NCBI RefSeq assembly: GCF_031119335.1
Contig: NZ_JAVHXT010000004.1
Span: 1-46,673, forward strand
Reading direction: 5' to 3'
DNA: 46,673 nucleotides
DNA from: Pedobacter sp.
Lineage (GTDB): Bacteria; Bacteroidota; Bacteroidia; Sphingobacteriales; Sphingobacteriaceae
Shown here: one piece after another, positions 24,701-32,716 of the stretch
Layout: the number at the start of each line of letters is the position of its first letter
Numbering within the stretch: the first letter of the stretch is position 1
Notes under the pieces: model-generated
Seen by the model: only the letters and a program-made list of their open reading frames with translations
What the model was told of the DNA's origin: nothing
The model's database searches: none
Position numbers and translations under genes: made by a program

Positions 24701-27700
24701 GTCATTGTTTTCTAGCGGATGAATTCCATCTCCCTCTAAATGGACGTACATTTCCAATCGTTTGTAAGATCGGAAATCGTTGACTGCGGTTTTAAATGCT
24801 GCCCTGCCATATCCATCTCGTAAATTTTTAACGATTAATGATAAAGACTGCTCATTTTGGCGAGTATCACCTCGGTAGTTACTAAAATCTCTTTCTCTCT
24901 CGATACCAGGAGGCACAACATAAGGTATTGGCGTTCTTCTTCCATTTTCTTCGATGTTTACCGTTCCCAATTCCAAAACAGAATTATCAGCCGATGGTGT
25001 TAAACCCAAACTTGGATCTGCAATTACTTTGTTGCTCTCGTTCTTTACGTTGTACTGTCTCCACTCACCCCTTACAAATTGGATTTTTGCAAATCTCAAT
25101 ACCGCAGTATCAGCGAAATCGGTCATGAACATTCTTACAAAACGGATAGATTTAAAATCTTGGATAGACCCAAAAGCTCTTTCATATTGTGCTATTGGTA
25201 CCCTGATTTGATACCAAGTCGCATTCTGCGTTTGTCCGTTAGCCAACTTCACTGCAGAAACCACTTTGTCGGTTACAAAACCTTGTCCAACCTGCAAATC
25301 ACCCGGACGAATAGATACTTTGTACTGAAAATATTCATCAGATGGGGTCATGTTGTTATCACGATTTACATCCTCTGCGTCTGGTAAAGCGGTTGAAGCA
25401 GAGTTTTCTAAACCTAGCTCTTCTTGCGATTGTTGAGAAGTTTTCGAGTTGCCTTCTAAACCGTTAAAGTTCATGTAACGCTTTAAAATACCCGCACCTT
25501 CTTGGTCAAGTGCTCCACCTCTAAAATAAGAATAATCATCTGATGAAGGGTCATTATCGAACGCCGCAGCAGCGTCTGGATTTAATAAGGCTTTAATTTG
25601 AGCAATGGCAGATTGATAGTGAACAAATGTTCTTTCATCTGCGTTTGATAATCCATCTAAACCAACATCTTGCGCTCTACGAACATTAGGATCGTTATCA
25701 AAAACCTGAATAACTGGTTGCAACTTCGCTACCCTACCCCACTGTGTTTCATCATATTTAGAGGCATCGCCGTTTCCTGGCAAAGCATTCTCCATAGATT
25801 TTCTACCGTCTTTAAGAATATCCTCAGAAATATTACCAAGGTTGAAATACAAATCTCCACCCTGTGAACCTGGCTTGTACATAAACGGATCTAACAACCA
25901 AAGTTCAATATATTCGATATTGTTAGCTTCGAAATCGTTTACATCTACCCTACGCATTAAACCGCCCCATCTGCTACGTGGATTTTGTAACGTACCATTC
26001 GGATTAAAGCCCGTAGTGGTGAAGTTATATGGTCCACGTAATGTTGGGTAGTAAGCTAAATCTAAAGTTTGCAAAGTAATTGCTTGACCAGTACTGATCT
26101 GTTTGAAAGGGAAAACTTCGGTTTCTAAAATTTCTCTCACATAGTGATTAGACAGCTCGTTCTTGTTGTTACGCAAATTAGCTGGCAGTTGTCCTTGCCC
26201 ACCTCTTCCGTAAAAAATTGGGTCGATGTTGTAGAAAGCAATTTTTGCACGGTTGTAGCCATAAGCCAAATCATTATTTAAAGCCGATTCTGGAAACATT
26301 TGAGGTGTTCCAGAAATTTGCCAAGCAATAGCGCTTTTTAAATCGATTACTGAACGTGAGGCTTCAAAATCATCGATGAAACTGGTACCACCTCTACTAC
26401 CGCCCATATTTAATGCTGAAGGATGACCAGGAACTAATTGAGCAAACTCTCCATAGAAGGTGATGTTAGACTTCTCTTTTGTTGAAATGAAAGGAAGTTT
26501 ATCTACCATCTTAGTTAAAAACCTAGACGAAGAAGTGTAGTTTACGTCCATTCCCCAAATAGAATTGGATATTGGTTCTTCACCGAAATTTACTTTTGGT
26601 GTAATTGGGCGTTCGGTGAGGTTCATAAACGTACCCCCGATGTTTAACTTATTGTTTACACGATAATCGCCACGAATACCAAATAAAGAGCGCTGTTGCA
26701 AGCCAAAAAGCTCGTTATTTTCTGTAGAAATACGGATAGACTGGCCGGAGCTTAACAAAGCAGTGTTCAGGATTTTCACTCGACCGCTCATGTAATCAAC
26801 GGTGTAATCATTACCTTCTATTAAAGGAATACTACCCATAAAAACTTTTACAGAACCTTCTGGTACGTTGATAGAGTTTAAGCTAAATTCTGATGAAATC
26901 TCTGATTGATAGTGCCCTTTGATGATATATCTGTCTTTACCCGGAAAATTTTGTTGCGCTACCACTTTTGTAGAATCGTACAATTGCGGATAAGTATATT
27001 TTTCTATCAAGTTGGTTTCTCCAGCGTTAAACTGCGCTGCTAAAGACTCTCCAAATGGCTCAACAAATGGGAAAATGATACGCCCATTTTGTGGATCGAT
27101 GGTGATGTAACCACTAATACTATTTGTTAACGATGTAGCAGAAACACCGCTACCAAAATTCGGGTTATTGGTAGTTCCGATATTGCTTTGTGCCGAAGCA
27201 AATGGACTATTTTGCGATTCAAAATCAAAAACACCATCTGGCTTAGCTTCTCTTTGCGGATTTAAGCGATCTAAACCAACTGCCTGTACCCAGATTTTAT
27301 TTTGTGTATTTGCACCTTCGGTAATTACGGCACGCTCAACGCCAGAAGTTTCATCTAACCTAAAAACATCTAACCTAAAGTTTTGGTTACTGATTTGATA
27401 ACCACCAATGTTATAGATGTTTTTCATCATCAAATCCCAAATTGGCAATTGAGGTTTGGTGGTTTCGTTTTTCAGTAACTTGGCAAATAAAACATTTGGC
27501 GTATTCTGGTCAAAAGGTACATCCGTAGAAAACTCACCTACTTGGTATTCTCTCCCGTTTTCAGTGTAACGATAAGCTACAGCCAATAATTCGTCGGTAT
27601 TAAGCTGCACGTTTAAGGAAATATAACCTAATTGCGGATGTATCGTAAATTCTCTATCAGTTAATCTACGAGCGTAGGTAATTTTCGCAAAGTTATCTGT

Positions 27701-28942
27701 AGCTCCTGTAGTCTGAAAATATTGTAACAAGTCGTTATTGTTAGACAATCTAGCCCCAGCAGGTAAGTTAGCCAATAGATTATTAGAATGCGGAGGAAAA
27801 CTAGGGTTGGCAAAAGCAGATGGAGATGCAGTTGGCCCTGGGCTAACCAAAGTGGTATTGTAAGGTGTTTGCTCACCCAAATCCATAAAACCAACAACAT
27901 CTCTCGAGTCTGATGTGTTACCTGTTTTGTTGGTGATCCAAACTTCAATTTTGGTAATATTAACGCCCGATAAAATTGCTGGCGCTTTGCTTAATGCAGT
28001 ATTGTACCGATTACGGAAGTATTGAGCTAAAAAGTAGTGCTTGTTCGCTTCGTACTCGCTACCACTAATGCGATAATCGTTTTGCTGCGCTCCGTTACTA
28101 ATTTCTATCTGCTTAGATTGAGATTTCTGCTGCGTAAAAACGGTGGTTAAACCCAATTTACCGAATTGCAACTGCGTTTTTATACCGAATAATGCCTGCG
28201 TACCTGTAATGAGCGATGTATTTAATGGCAAACTAACATTACCTGCTTCAATTTTTTTAATGATATCGTCTGGTCCGCCGGTGTAATCTAACTTGATCTG
28301 GTTTTCAAAATCGAACTGCGCCTCGGTGTTGTAGTTCATTTTGATTTTCATCTTGGTACCGATGTTACCTACCACATCCATTTGGATACGCTGTGTAAAA
28401 TCAAAATTGCTTTGTACCCTTTGGCGTTCGTTAAAAAGTGGATTTTCGTTTTTATTTACCCGACCTAAGAAAGTCAATTCTGCCTCGCCGCTAGGTTGAA
28501 TATCAATTGTAGTTCCTCCGAAAATCTTTTCGAACATCCTACTGTTGATTTTTACCTCTGGAATAATTCCAGTTTTACGGATATCATCAATCTCTTGGTT
28601 AGAGAACAAACGCCAGTTTTCACGTTTGATATCACTATTTACCATACGCAGATATTGCTCTACAGTAAGGTATTGTGGCGGTGTATAGAGTTTATCGCCA
28701 ATGCGCTCTGTAATTACATAGCGATTATTAGCGGCATCGTATTCTACCTCTCGCTTAATATTCTCCGGAAGTTTAAAAAATGGATTGCTAAAGTTGCGCA
28801 ATCCCATCCATTGTTTTTCTTTTGGGGTAAATGTGTTCTTCGCAGAGTCTATCCTAGACCCAGCAGTATTTACTTGCGAGAACGATTTTTGGCCCACACA
28901 TAGGCCTACCAATAAAACAAAATAGGTAAGTTTGTTTTTCAA
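21794..28942 (-). CDS. sprA: T9SS outer-membrane translocon SprA (Sov)
   Basis: SprA forms the very large outer-membrane pore of the type IX secretion system, which exports proteins carrying T9SS C-terminal domains; in Flavobacterium johnsoniae it is a 36-stranded barrel. The 2382-residue length, the signal peptide (MKNKLTYFVLLVGLCVGQKS then FSQ) and the long aromatic-rich beta-strand pattern are as expected. Recognisable family stretches include NPFFKLPENIKREVEYD, MKIKMNYNTEAQFDFENQ, GGSRGGTSFIDDFEASRS and QVWFNELRLTEFDERGGWA. The gene begins 15 nt after ruvA, so the two are cotranscribed, and it is followed by gcvH and vanZ. This order is conserved across Bacteroidota. The chain looks full length with no frameshift. 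No T9SS partners (gld or por genes) are within the window. Confidence 0.97.
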   Translation of the reverse strand: MKNKLTYFVLLVGLCVGQKSFSQVNTAGSRIDSAKNTFTPKEKQWMGLRNFSNPFFKLPENIKREVEYDAANNRYVITERIGDKLYTPPQYLTVEQYLRMVNSDIKRENWRLFSNQEIDDIRKTGIIPEVKINSRMFEKIFGGTTIDIQPSGEAELTFLGRVNKNENPLFNERQRVQSNFDFTQRIQMDVVGNIGTKMKIKMNYNTEAQFDFENQIKLDYTGGPDDIIKKIEAGNVSLPLNTSLITGTQALFGIKTQLQFGKLGLTTVFTQQKSQSKQIEISNGAQQNDYRISGSEYEANKHYFLAQYFRNRYNTALSKAPAILSGVNITKIEVWITNKTGNTSDSRDVVGFMDLGEQTPYNTTLVSPGPTASPSAFANPSFPPHSNNLLANLPAGARLSNNNDLLQYFQTTGATDNFAKITYARRLTDREFTIHPQLGYISLNVQLNTDELLAVAYRYTENGREYQVGEFSTDVPFDQNTPNVLFAKLLKNETTKPQLPIWDLMMKNIYNIGGYQISNQNFRLDVFRLDETSGVERAVITEGANTQNKIWVQAVGLDRLNPQREAKPDGVFDFESQNSPFASAQSNIGTTNNPNFGSGVSATSLTNSISGYITIDPQNGRIIFPFVEPFGESLAAQFNAGETNLIEKYTYPQLYDSTKVVAQQNFPGKDRYIIKGHYQSEISSEFSLNSINVPEGSVKVFMGSIPLIEGNDYTVDYMSGRVKILNTALLSSGQSIRISTENNELFGLQQRSLFGIRGDYRVNNKLNIGGTFMNLTERPITPKVNFGEEPISNSIWGMDVNYTSSSRFLTKMVDKLPFISTKEKSNITFYGEFAQLVPGHPSALNMGGSRGGTSFIDDFEASRSVIDLKSAIAWQISGTPQMFPESALNNDLAYGYNRAKIAFYNIDPIFYGRGGQGQLPANLRNNKNELSNHYVREILETEVFPFKQISTGQAITLQTLDLAYYPTLRGPYNFTTTGFNPNGTLQNPRSRWGGLMRRVDVNDFEANNIEYIELWLLDPFMYKPGSQGGDLYFNLGNISEDILKDGRKSMENALPGNGDASKYDETQWGRVAKLQPVIQVFDNDPNVRRAQDVGLDGLSNADERTFVHYQSAIAQIKALLNPDAAAAFDNDPSSDDYSYFRGGALDQEGAGILKRYMNFNGLEGNSKTSQQSQEELGLENSASTALPDAEDVNRDNNMTPSDEYFQYKVSIRPGDLQVGQGFVTDKVVSAVKLANGQTQNATWYQIRVPIAQYERAFGSIQDFKSIRFVRMFMTDFADTAVLRFAKIQFVRGEWRQYNVKNESNKVIADPSLGLTPSADNSVLELGTVNIEENGRRTPIPYVVPPGIERERDFSNYRGDTRQNEQSLSLIVKNLRDGYGRAAFKTAVNDFRSYKRLEMYVHLEGDGIHPLENNDLNAFIRIGTDNNDNYYEYNKPLRVTNPGTSDPYAIWPEDNKIDIELELFQRAKIARNQSGWPVNQPFRYTDGVNTIIVKGQPDMSKVRVYMLGLKNPLRGAVGSPANDDGLEKFGQVWFNELRLTEFDERGGWAATGRMSMKLADFADVNVSGTKSTIGFGSIDSKVSERSRSENQSFDLSSNMELGKFLPQKSGVKIPMYVSYSKQVATPQFDPRTPDIELSKALDNASKSQRDSILNFAQDYTTRSSLAFTNVRKDRVGEDAKVRLWDIENFNVSYAQSKISHRDFINEVTIQNTYKASLAYNYSYNSKNYQPFDKLIKSNTLKLLKDFNFTLVPNSINFRVDLDRFYSENTLRNNDPNTYIPINTTFNKNFLMTRVYGIAWDLTKSLSLDFDATNYSIIDEPDGRIDGIKRDIVWNNLKNLGRTTDYNHSLNVRYNWPIGKIPYMDWMTVATTYGTTFTWQTEALATLNDPTIDLGNTVQNSRTIQVNPTLNMVSLYNKFGFIRRTLNNRDTTFKLSNFMVGLLTSVKNVNVAFTQTKGTFLPGYLPQTRFFGMDQMGAPGLGFVFGSQRDIRLMAINNGWITLDEQQMQLYVNTMREDFQLTSTIEPLRDLKVTLTATKNRTLNYSTNFKYDTPTGGFTNLSPNTTGDYSVSTITFGTAFRDKSGATLSSVFNEFMSNRQVISRRLGAQNPNSGGVVNGYAAGYDKSSQDVVVLAFLAAYRGKDPGSSSLNSLPRIPLPNWRLTYAGLTKYPFIADRFSEVSLRHGYRSTYNVNGFNTLLKYEETNGAVSSTDVNGNFLPMYQFAQVAISEQFAPLVGIDTRLKNNMTLNFEINKTRLLGLSLANSQLAHLSENNLVFGLGYRTTKFRFPFGLFKDLKMDNNMDFKLDVSVRDNKTVIYRADITEAEVSSGAKNITLRPSVDYVLNQRFNVRLFYDSNITKPYTSQSFNTSFSNFGFSLRATLN

Positions 28943-28957
28943 ATATGGTTTGGTTTA

Positions 28958-29542
28958 TTATAAATTCTTCAAAGCTTGTTTGATCATTTGCTCGACAGTC
29001 AGTTCACTATCAGCCTTCTTCATCACACTATCCAAAGCTTTCTCTGCCACCTGTTTGCCAAAGCCAAGCATGATCAAAGCAGATAACGCTTCATCTTTAA
29101 TTGTATTGTGAATTGGCATAGAAATTAATGATTCTATACCTTCTTTTTTTAGTTTGTCTTGTAATTCTAATACTATACGTTGTGCCGATTTAGCTCCAAT
29201 ACCTTTAATTTTTTGTATCAGCGCAACATCTGCATTTACAATAGCTTGTTGTATTTCTGCCGGAGTTATTGACGACAACATCATTCGGCAGGTGGTTGGG
29301 CCAATGCCCGAAACAGAAATCAAATGAAGAAACAATTTTCTTTCGCCTTCATCTGCAAATCCGTAAAGTGTATGCGCATCTTCCTTAACGTGTAGCCAAG
29401 TGTAGATTTTACATCGCTCTGCGCTACCTAAAGCAGCATAAGTATTTAATGATATATTGATGTGATAACCAACGCCACCCGCTTCTACAACAATAAAAGT
29501 AGGCCCTTTAAAAGTTAGTTTGCCATCTATATAAGCGTACAT
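28958..29542 (-). CDS. ruvA: Holliday junction branch migration protein RuvA
   Basis: RuvA binds four-way DNA junctions and loads the RuvB motor. The 194-residue protein has the OB-fold start (MYAYIDGKLTFKGPTFIVVE), a helix-hairpin-helix domain with SGIGPTTCRMMLSS and IKGIGAKSAQRIVLELQDKL, and the C-terminal RuvB-contact domain (DEALSALIMLGFGKQVAEKA). Length is normal. It heads the ruvA-sprA unit. A strong hairpin lies only 16 nt before its start codon, and I see no clear promoter between that hairpin and the ATG, so its own transcription must begin upstream or inside the hairpin region. Confidence 0.96.
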   Translation of the reverse strand: MYAYIDGKLTFKGPTFIVVEAGGVGYHINISLNTYAALGSAERCKIYTWLHVKEDAHTLYGFADEGERKLFLHLISVSGIGPTTCRMMLSSITPAEIQQAIVNADVALIQKIKGIGAKSAQRIVLELQDKLKKEGIESLISMPIHNTIKDEALSALIMLGFGKQVAEKALDSVMKKADSELTVEQMIKQALKNL

Positions 29543-29558
29543 AATCCCGTCTTAAATT

Positions 29559-29593
29559 AAAAAGCTAAAAGTAACAGAAACTTTTAGCTTTTT
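29559..29593 (-). terminator. Strong hairpin between maeB and ruvA
   Basis: AAAAAGCTAAAAGT (29559-29572) and ACTTTTAGCTTTTT (29580-29593) form a perfect 14-bp stem around a 7-nt loop. On the minus strand the stem runs into a T-rich tract, so it probably terminates maeB transcripts. It also sits immediately before ruvA. Confidence 0.8.
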
Positions 29594-29692
29594 AACTCAT
29601 TAAATGAAGTTTTTTACCACTTATCTATCTAAAGAAGAAGAAACTGCTTAGAAATGTCACCATATTTTTTTGGCATTAACTAAACATCTAAA

Positions 29693-29748
29693 ATTGTTGG
29701 CGAGGACGCCAACAACAGCGTATCAAGCGTTGGCGTCCTCGTCAATGC
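29693..29748. repeat. Two-hairpin cruciform element
   Basis: The left arm TTGTTGGCG-AGGA-CGCCAACAA is a hairpin. The right arm GTTGGCG-TCCT-CGTCAA is a similar hairpin, and the arms are reverse complements at 16 of 17 positions, with complementary loops. The architecture matches the elements at 8655 and 9008. Confidence 0.7.
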
Positions 29749-29763
29749 TTAAATAGTTTCCTC

Positions 29764-32073
29764 TTATTTCTTTTTAAACAGACCTTTCTTTTTAGGTTCT
29801 GCTTCCTCTTCCTTAGCTTGCGAATCTAATACGGCAATGGTAACCATATTTACAATTTCCCTTACAGAGCTACCTAATTGTACAATGTGAACAGGTTTTT
29901 TTAAACCTAAAAGAATTGGTCCAACAGCTTCGGCACCGCCAAGTTCCTGTAATAATTTATAAGCAATATTACCCGATTCTAAGTTAGGGAACACCAAAGT
30001 ATTTGCTGGTGCATCTGCCAATCTACTAAAAGGAAAATTGTCTTTTAACATTGCATTGTTAATGGCAAAGTTTCCTTGCATCTCGCCGTCAACAATAATA
30101 TCTGGATGTTTTTCGTGAAGAATTTTAACAGCTTTTCTAGTTTTTTCTGGAATAACGCCATCATTAGAACCGAAGTTAGAATAAGAAAGCATCGCAATAC
30201 GAGGCGTGATGTTAAACTTACGCACCGATTTTTCTAACAACAAAGTTAAATCTACCAATTCTTCTGCAGTTGGATCTACATTTACCGTGGTATCACCAAA
30301 GAAAACTGGGCCTTTTTCGGTCATCATCATGTACATACCCGCCACACGACTTACGCCAGGCTCTGTACCGATAATCTGCAAAGCAGGTTTAATGGTTGTT
30401 GCATAGTTTTTAGTCAAACCAGAAATCATCGCATCAGCTTCGCCAAACTCTACCATCGACGAACCGAAGTAGTTTCTATCACGCATCATTTTTGCAGCTT
30501 CGGCTACCGAAGTAACGCCTCTTCTCTGTCTTTTTTCGTATAACGATTGCGCATATTTCTGAGTTCTTGCAGGCTCTAAAGCTGGATCGATGATTTGAAC
30601 GCCATCCAACTCTAATGCACTTTCCTCAATAATTTGTTGGATTTTCTCTTTGTTACCCAATAAAATTGGAATAGCAATGTTATCATCCTTAACAATTTGA
30701 GCTGCTTTTAAGATTTTGTAGTTATCCGCCTCTGCGAAAACCACACGCTTAGGATCAGATTTAGCTTTGTTGGTGATAGCACGCATAATGGCATCATCTG
30801 TACCTAAACGCTTTCTCAATTCTTCCGCATAAGCATCCCAATCGGTAATGGTTTTACGAGCTACACCACTTTCAATTGCCGCTTTTGCCACCGCCATAGA
30901 AACGTTGGTCATTAAACGGAAGTCCATTGGTTTAGGGATGATATAATCTTTACCAAATTTGATGTTTTTGGCATTGTAAGCCATATTCACCGCTTCTGGA
31001 ACTGTCTTTTTAGCCAATTCTGCGATAGCACGAACGGCAGCAATTTTCATTTCTTCGTTAATTGCTGTAGCTCTTACGTCTAAAGCACCTCTAAAAATGT
31101 AAGGGAAACCCAAAACGTTGTTCACTTGGTTAGGATAATCAGAACGGCCAGTTGCCATAATGATATCCTTACGTGAGTTAATAGCTAAATCGTAAGCAAT
31201 TTCTGGGTTTGGATTAGCCATTGCCATTACAATCGGGTTTTTAGCCATCGATTTTAGCATATCTACCGAAACGCAATCTGCCGAAGAAAGACCGATGAAA
31301 ACATCAGAATCTTTCATTGCTTCTTCAAGCGTATGTAAATCTCTTTTGGTTACAAACTCAGCCTTAATTGGATCTATTTTCTCACGATCAGCACGAATTA
31401 CTCCGCTTCTGTCGCACATTACAATATTCTCTTTCTTAGCACCCAACGCCACGTACAAACGCGAACAAGAAATAGCGGCAGCACCAGCGCCGTTCACTAC
31501 AATCTTGATTTTATCCATTTTCTTTTTCTGCAACTCACAAGCGTTCAATAACGCTGCTGCAGAAATAATAGCCGTACCGTGTTGGTCATCATGCATTACC
31601 GGAATATTCATTTCTTCTTTAAGCCTACGCTCAATTTCGAAACACTCTGGCGCTTTGATATCTTCTAAGTTTACACCACCAAAAGTTGGCTCTAAAGCCT
31701 TAACGATATTTACAAACTCATCAACGTTTTTAGTATCCAATTCTAAGTCAAAAACGTCTATATCGGCAAAAATCTTAAATAAAAGGCCTTTACCTTCCAT
31801 TACTGGCTTACCAGCTTCGGCTCCAATATCTCCTAGGCCAAGTACAGCCGTACCGTTACTTATTACCGCTACTAAGTTTCCTTTTGCGGTATACTTATAA
31901 ACGTCGTCTTTATTTTCTGCAATTTTTAAACAAGGCTCTGCCACACCTGGCGAGTAAGCCAAAGTTAAATCTCTCTGTGATGAATATGGTTTTGTTGGAA
32001 TTACTTCAATTTTGCCAGGTCTTCCCTGCGAGTGATAATCTAAAGCGTCTTGTTTTCTATTAGTCTTGCTCAT
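29764..32073 (-). CDS. maeB: NADP-dependent malic enzyme with phosphotransacetylase-like domain
   Basis: MaeB decarboxylates malate to pyruvate and reduces NADP, linking the TCA cycle to biosynthesis. The 769-residue protein has the MaeB architecture: a malic-enzyme half (about 1-430) with SPGVAEPCL, VMEGKGLLFK, HDDQHGTAIISAAALLNA and the nucleotide-binding VVNGAGAAA, and a phosphotransacetylase-like half (about 435-750) that usually acts as an allosteric acetyl-CoA sensor rather than an enzyme. A short basic tail (EPKKKGLFKKK) ends the chain. It is transcribed alone, from a good promoter just upstream to a strong terminator. Confidence 0.95.
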   Translation of the reverse strand: MSKTNRKQDALDYHSQGRPGKIEVIPTKPYSSQRDLTLAYSPGVAEPCLKIAENKDDVYKYTAKGNLVAVISNGTAVLGLGDIGAEAGKPVMEGKGLLFKIFADIDVFDLELDTKNVDEFVNIVKALEPTFGGVNLEDIKAPECFEIERRLKEEMNIPVMHDDQHGTAIISAAALLNACELQKKKMDKIKIVVNGAGAAAISCSRLYVALGAKKENIVMCDRSGVIRADREKIDPIKAEFVTKRDLHTLEEAMKDSDVFIGLSSADCVSVDMLKSMAKNPIVMAMANPNPEIAYDLAINSRKDIIMATGRSDYPNQVNNVLGFPYIFRGALDVRATAINEEMKIAAVRAIAELAKKTVPEAVNMAYNAKNIKFGKDYIIPKPMDFRLMTNVSMAVAKAAIESGVARKTITDWDAYAEELRKRLGTDDAIMRAITNKAKSDPKRVVFAEADNYKILKAAQIVKDDNIAIPILLGNKEKIQQIIEESALELDGVQIIDPALEPARTQKYAQSLYEKRQRRGVTSVAEAAKMMRDRNYFGSSMVEFGEADAMISGLTKNYATTIKPALQIIGTEPGVSRVAGMYMMMTEKGPVFFGDTTVNVDPTAEELVDLTLLLEKSVRKFNITPRIAMLSYSNFGSNDGVIPEKTRKAVKILHEKHPDIIVDGEMQGNFAINNAMLKDNFPFSRLADAPANTLVFPNLESGNIAYKLLQELGGAEAVGPILLGLKKPVHIVQLGSSVREIVNMVTIAVLDSQAKEEEAEPKKKGLFKKK

Positions 32074-32094
32074 TTTTCAATCTTTTGTAGCGGT

Positions 32095-32124
32095 CAAAGT
32101 TACAATCTTTTTTTAGGGATACAA
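32095..32124 (-). promoter_or_regulatory. Promoter of maeB
   Basis: On the minus strand, TTG (32122-32124) is followed after 19 nt by TAACTTTG (32095-32102), a good match to the Bacteroidota consensus. The maeB ATG is 21 nt downstream of the -7 box, leaving a short leader. Confidence 0.65.
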
Positions 32125-32129
32125 TGTGA

Positions 32130-32716
32130 ACCGCAATTAAGCGGTTACAGGCCTACAGAAACTTCTAAAATTAGTCGCTATAATTGAGGGAAGGGACCGA
32201 AAAAGTATTTTTTTTGAAAAGCAATTTACAGCTGCGATCAACAGAAAGTCCCTCTTTCGGCTGTAGTCCTCGCTCTCCGCCAAAGGCGGATCACTGTGGG
32301 CTGCCGCCTCAATAGGGTTTAGAAAACGAAGGTTTTTGCACAAAAATGGATATAGAACATAGTTATATAAGCCCTTCAGGCTATTGATGTTTATGTGCCT
32401 CATAAGCCCAAAGCGATGCGTTGGGCTTAAATATGCATCCCTTTCAAGGAACCTAAATTTGGCCCTTCGGCTTAATCAACATAATCATCCTTATCAAAAA
32501 CAAAAGCGCAATGCAGAAGGCTGTAAGCCTTAAATCCACTAGCCAAAGCCAACAGCTTTGGTGACGAATATAAATGCTAATCAAACGCCCTGAAAGGGCA
32601 ATATTAGTTTTTGGCAATAAGGTTTCCTTCAGACTAATGCGCCATCAGCAACAGATTATTAAAAATCGTGAGATTTCTCTTCGTTGCTTCATCGAAATGA
32701 CGAGAAAGTGTTTAAT
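32130..32716. repeat. Composite block of interspersed repeats, no gene
   Basis: About 590 nt contain several repeat-like pieces: GCCGAAAGAGGGAC-type sequence near 32255, CCGCCAAAGGCGG at 32278, paired AAGCCC/GGGCTT blocks around 32370-32430, and GCCCTGAAAGGGC near 32588. The last part, ending before 32717, is similar to the CGTCATTGCGAG family. The ORFs read here have no codon bias or domain. It looks like stacked REP-type elements. Confidence 0.55.

Noticed and set aside
31295..31900. 201-residue ORF on the plus strand opposite maeB
   Set aside because: It is the antisense reading of a clear malic enzyme gene, Ser/Thr/Ile-rich with no domain.
32137..32403. 88-residue minus-strand ORF upstream of maeB
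   Set aside because: It is read through stacked repeat elements, with no domain or coding bias.
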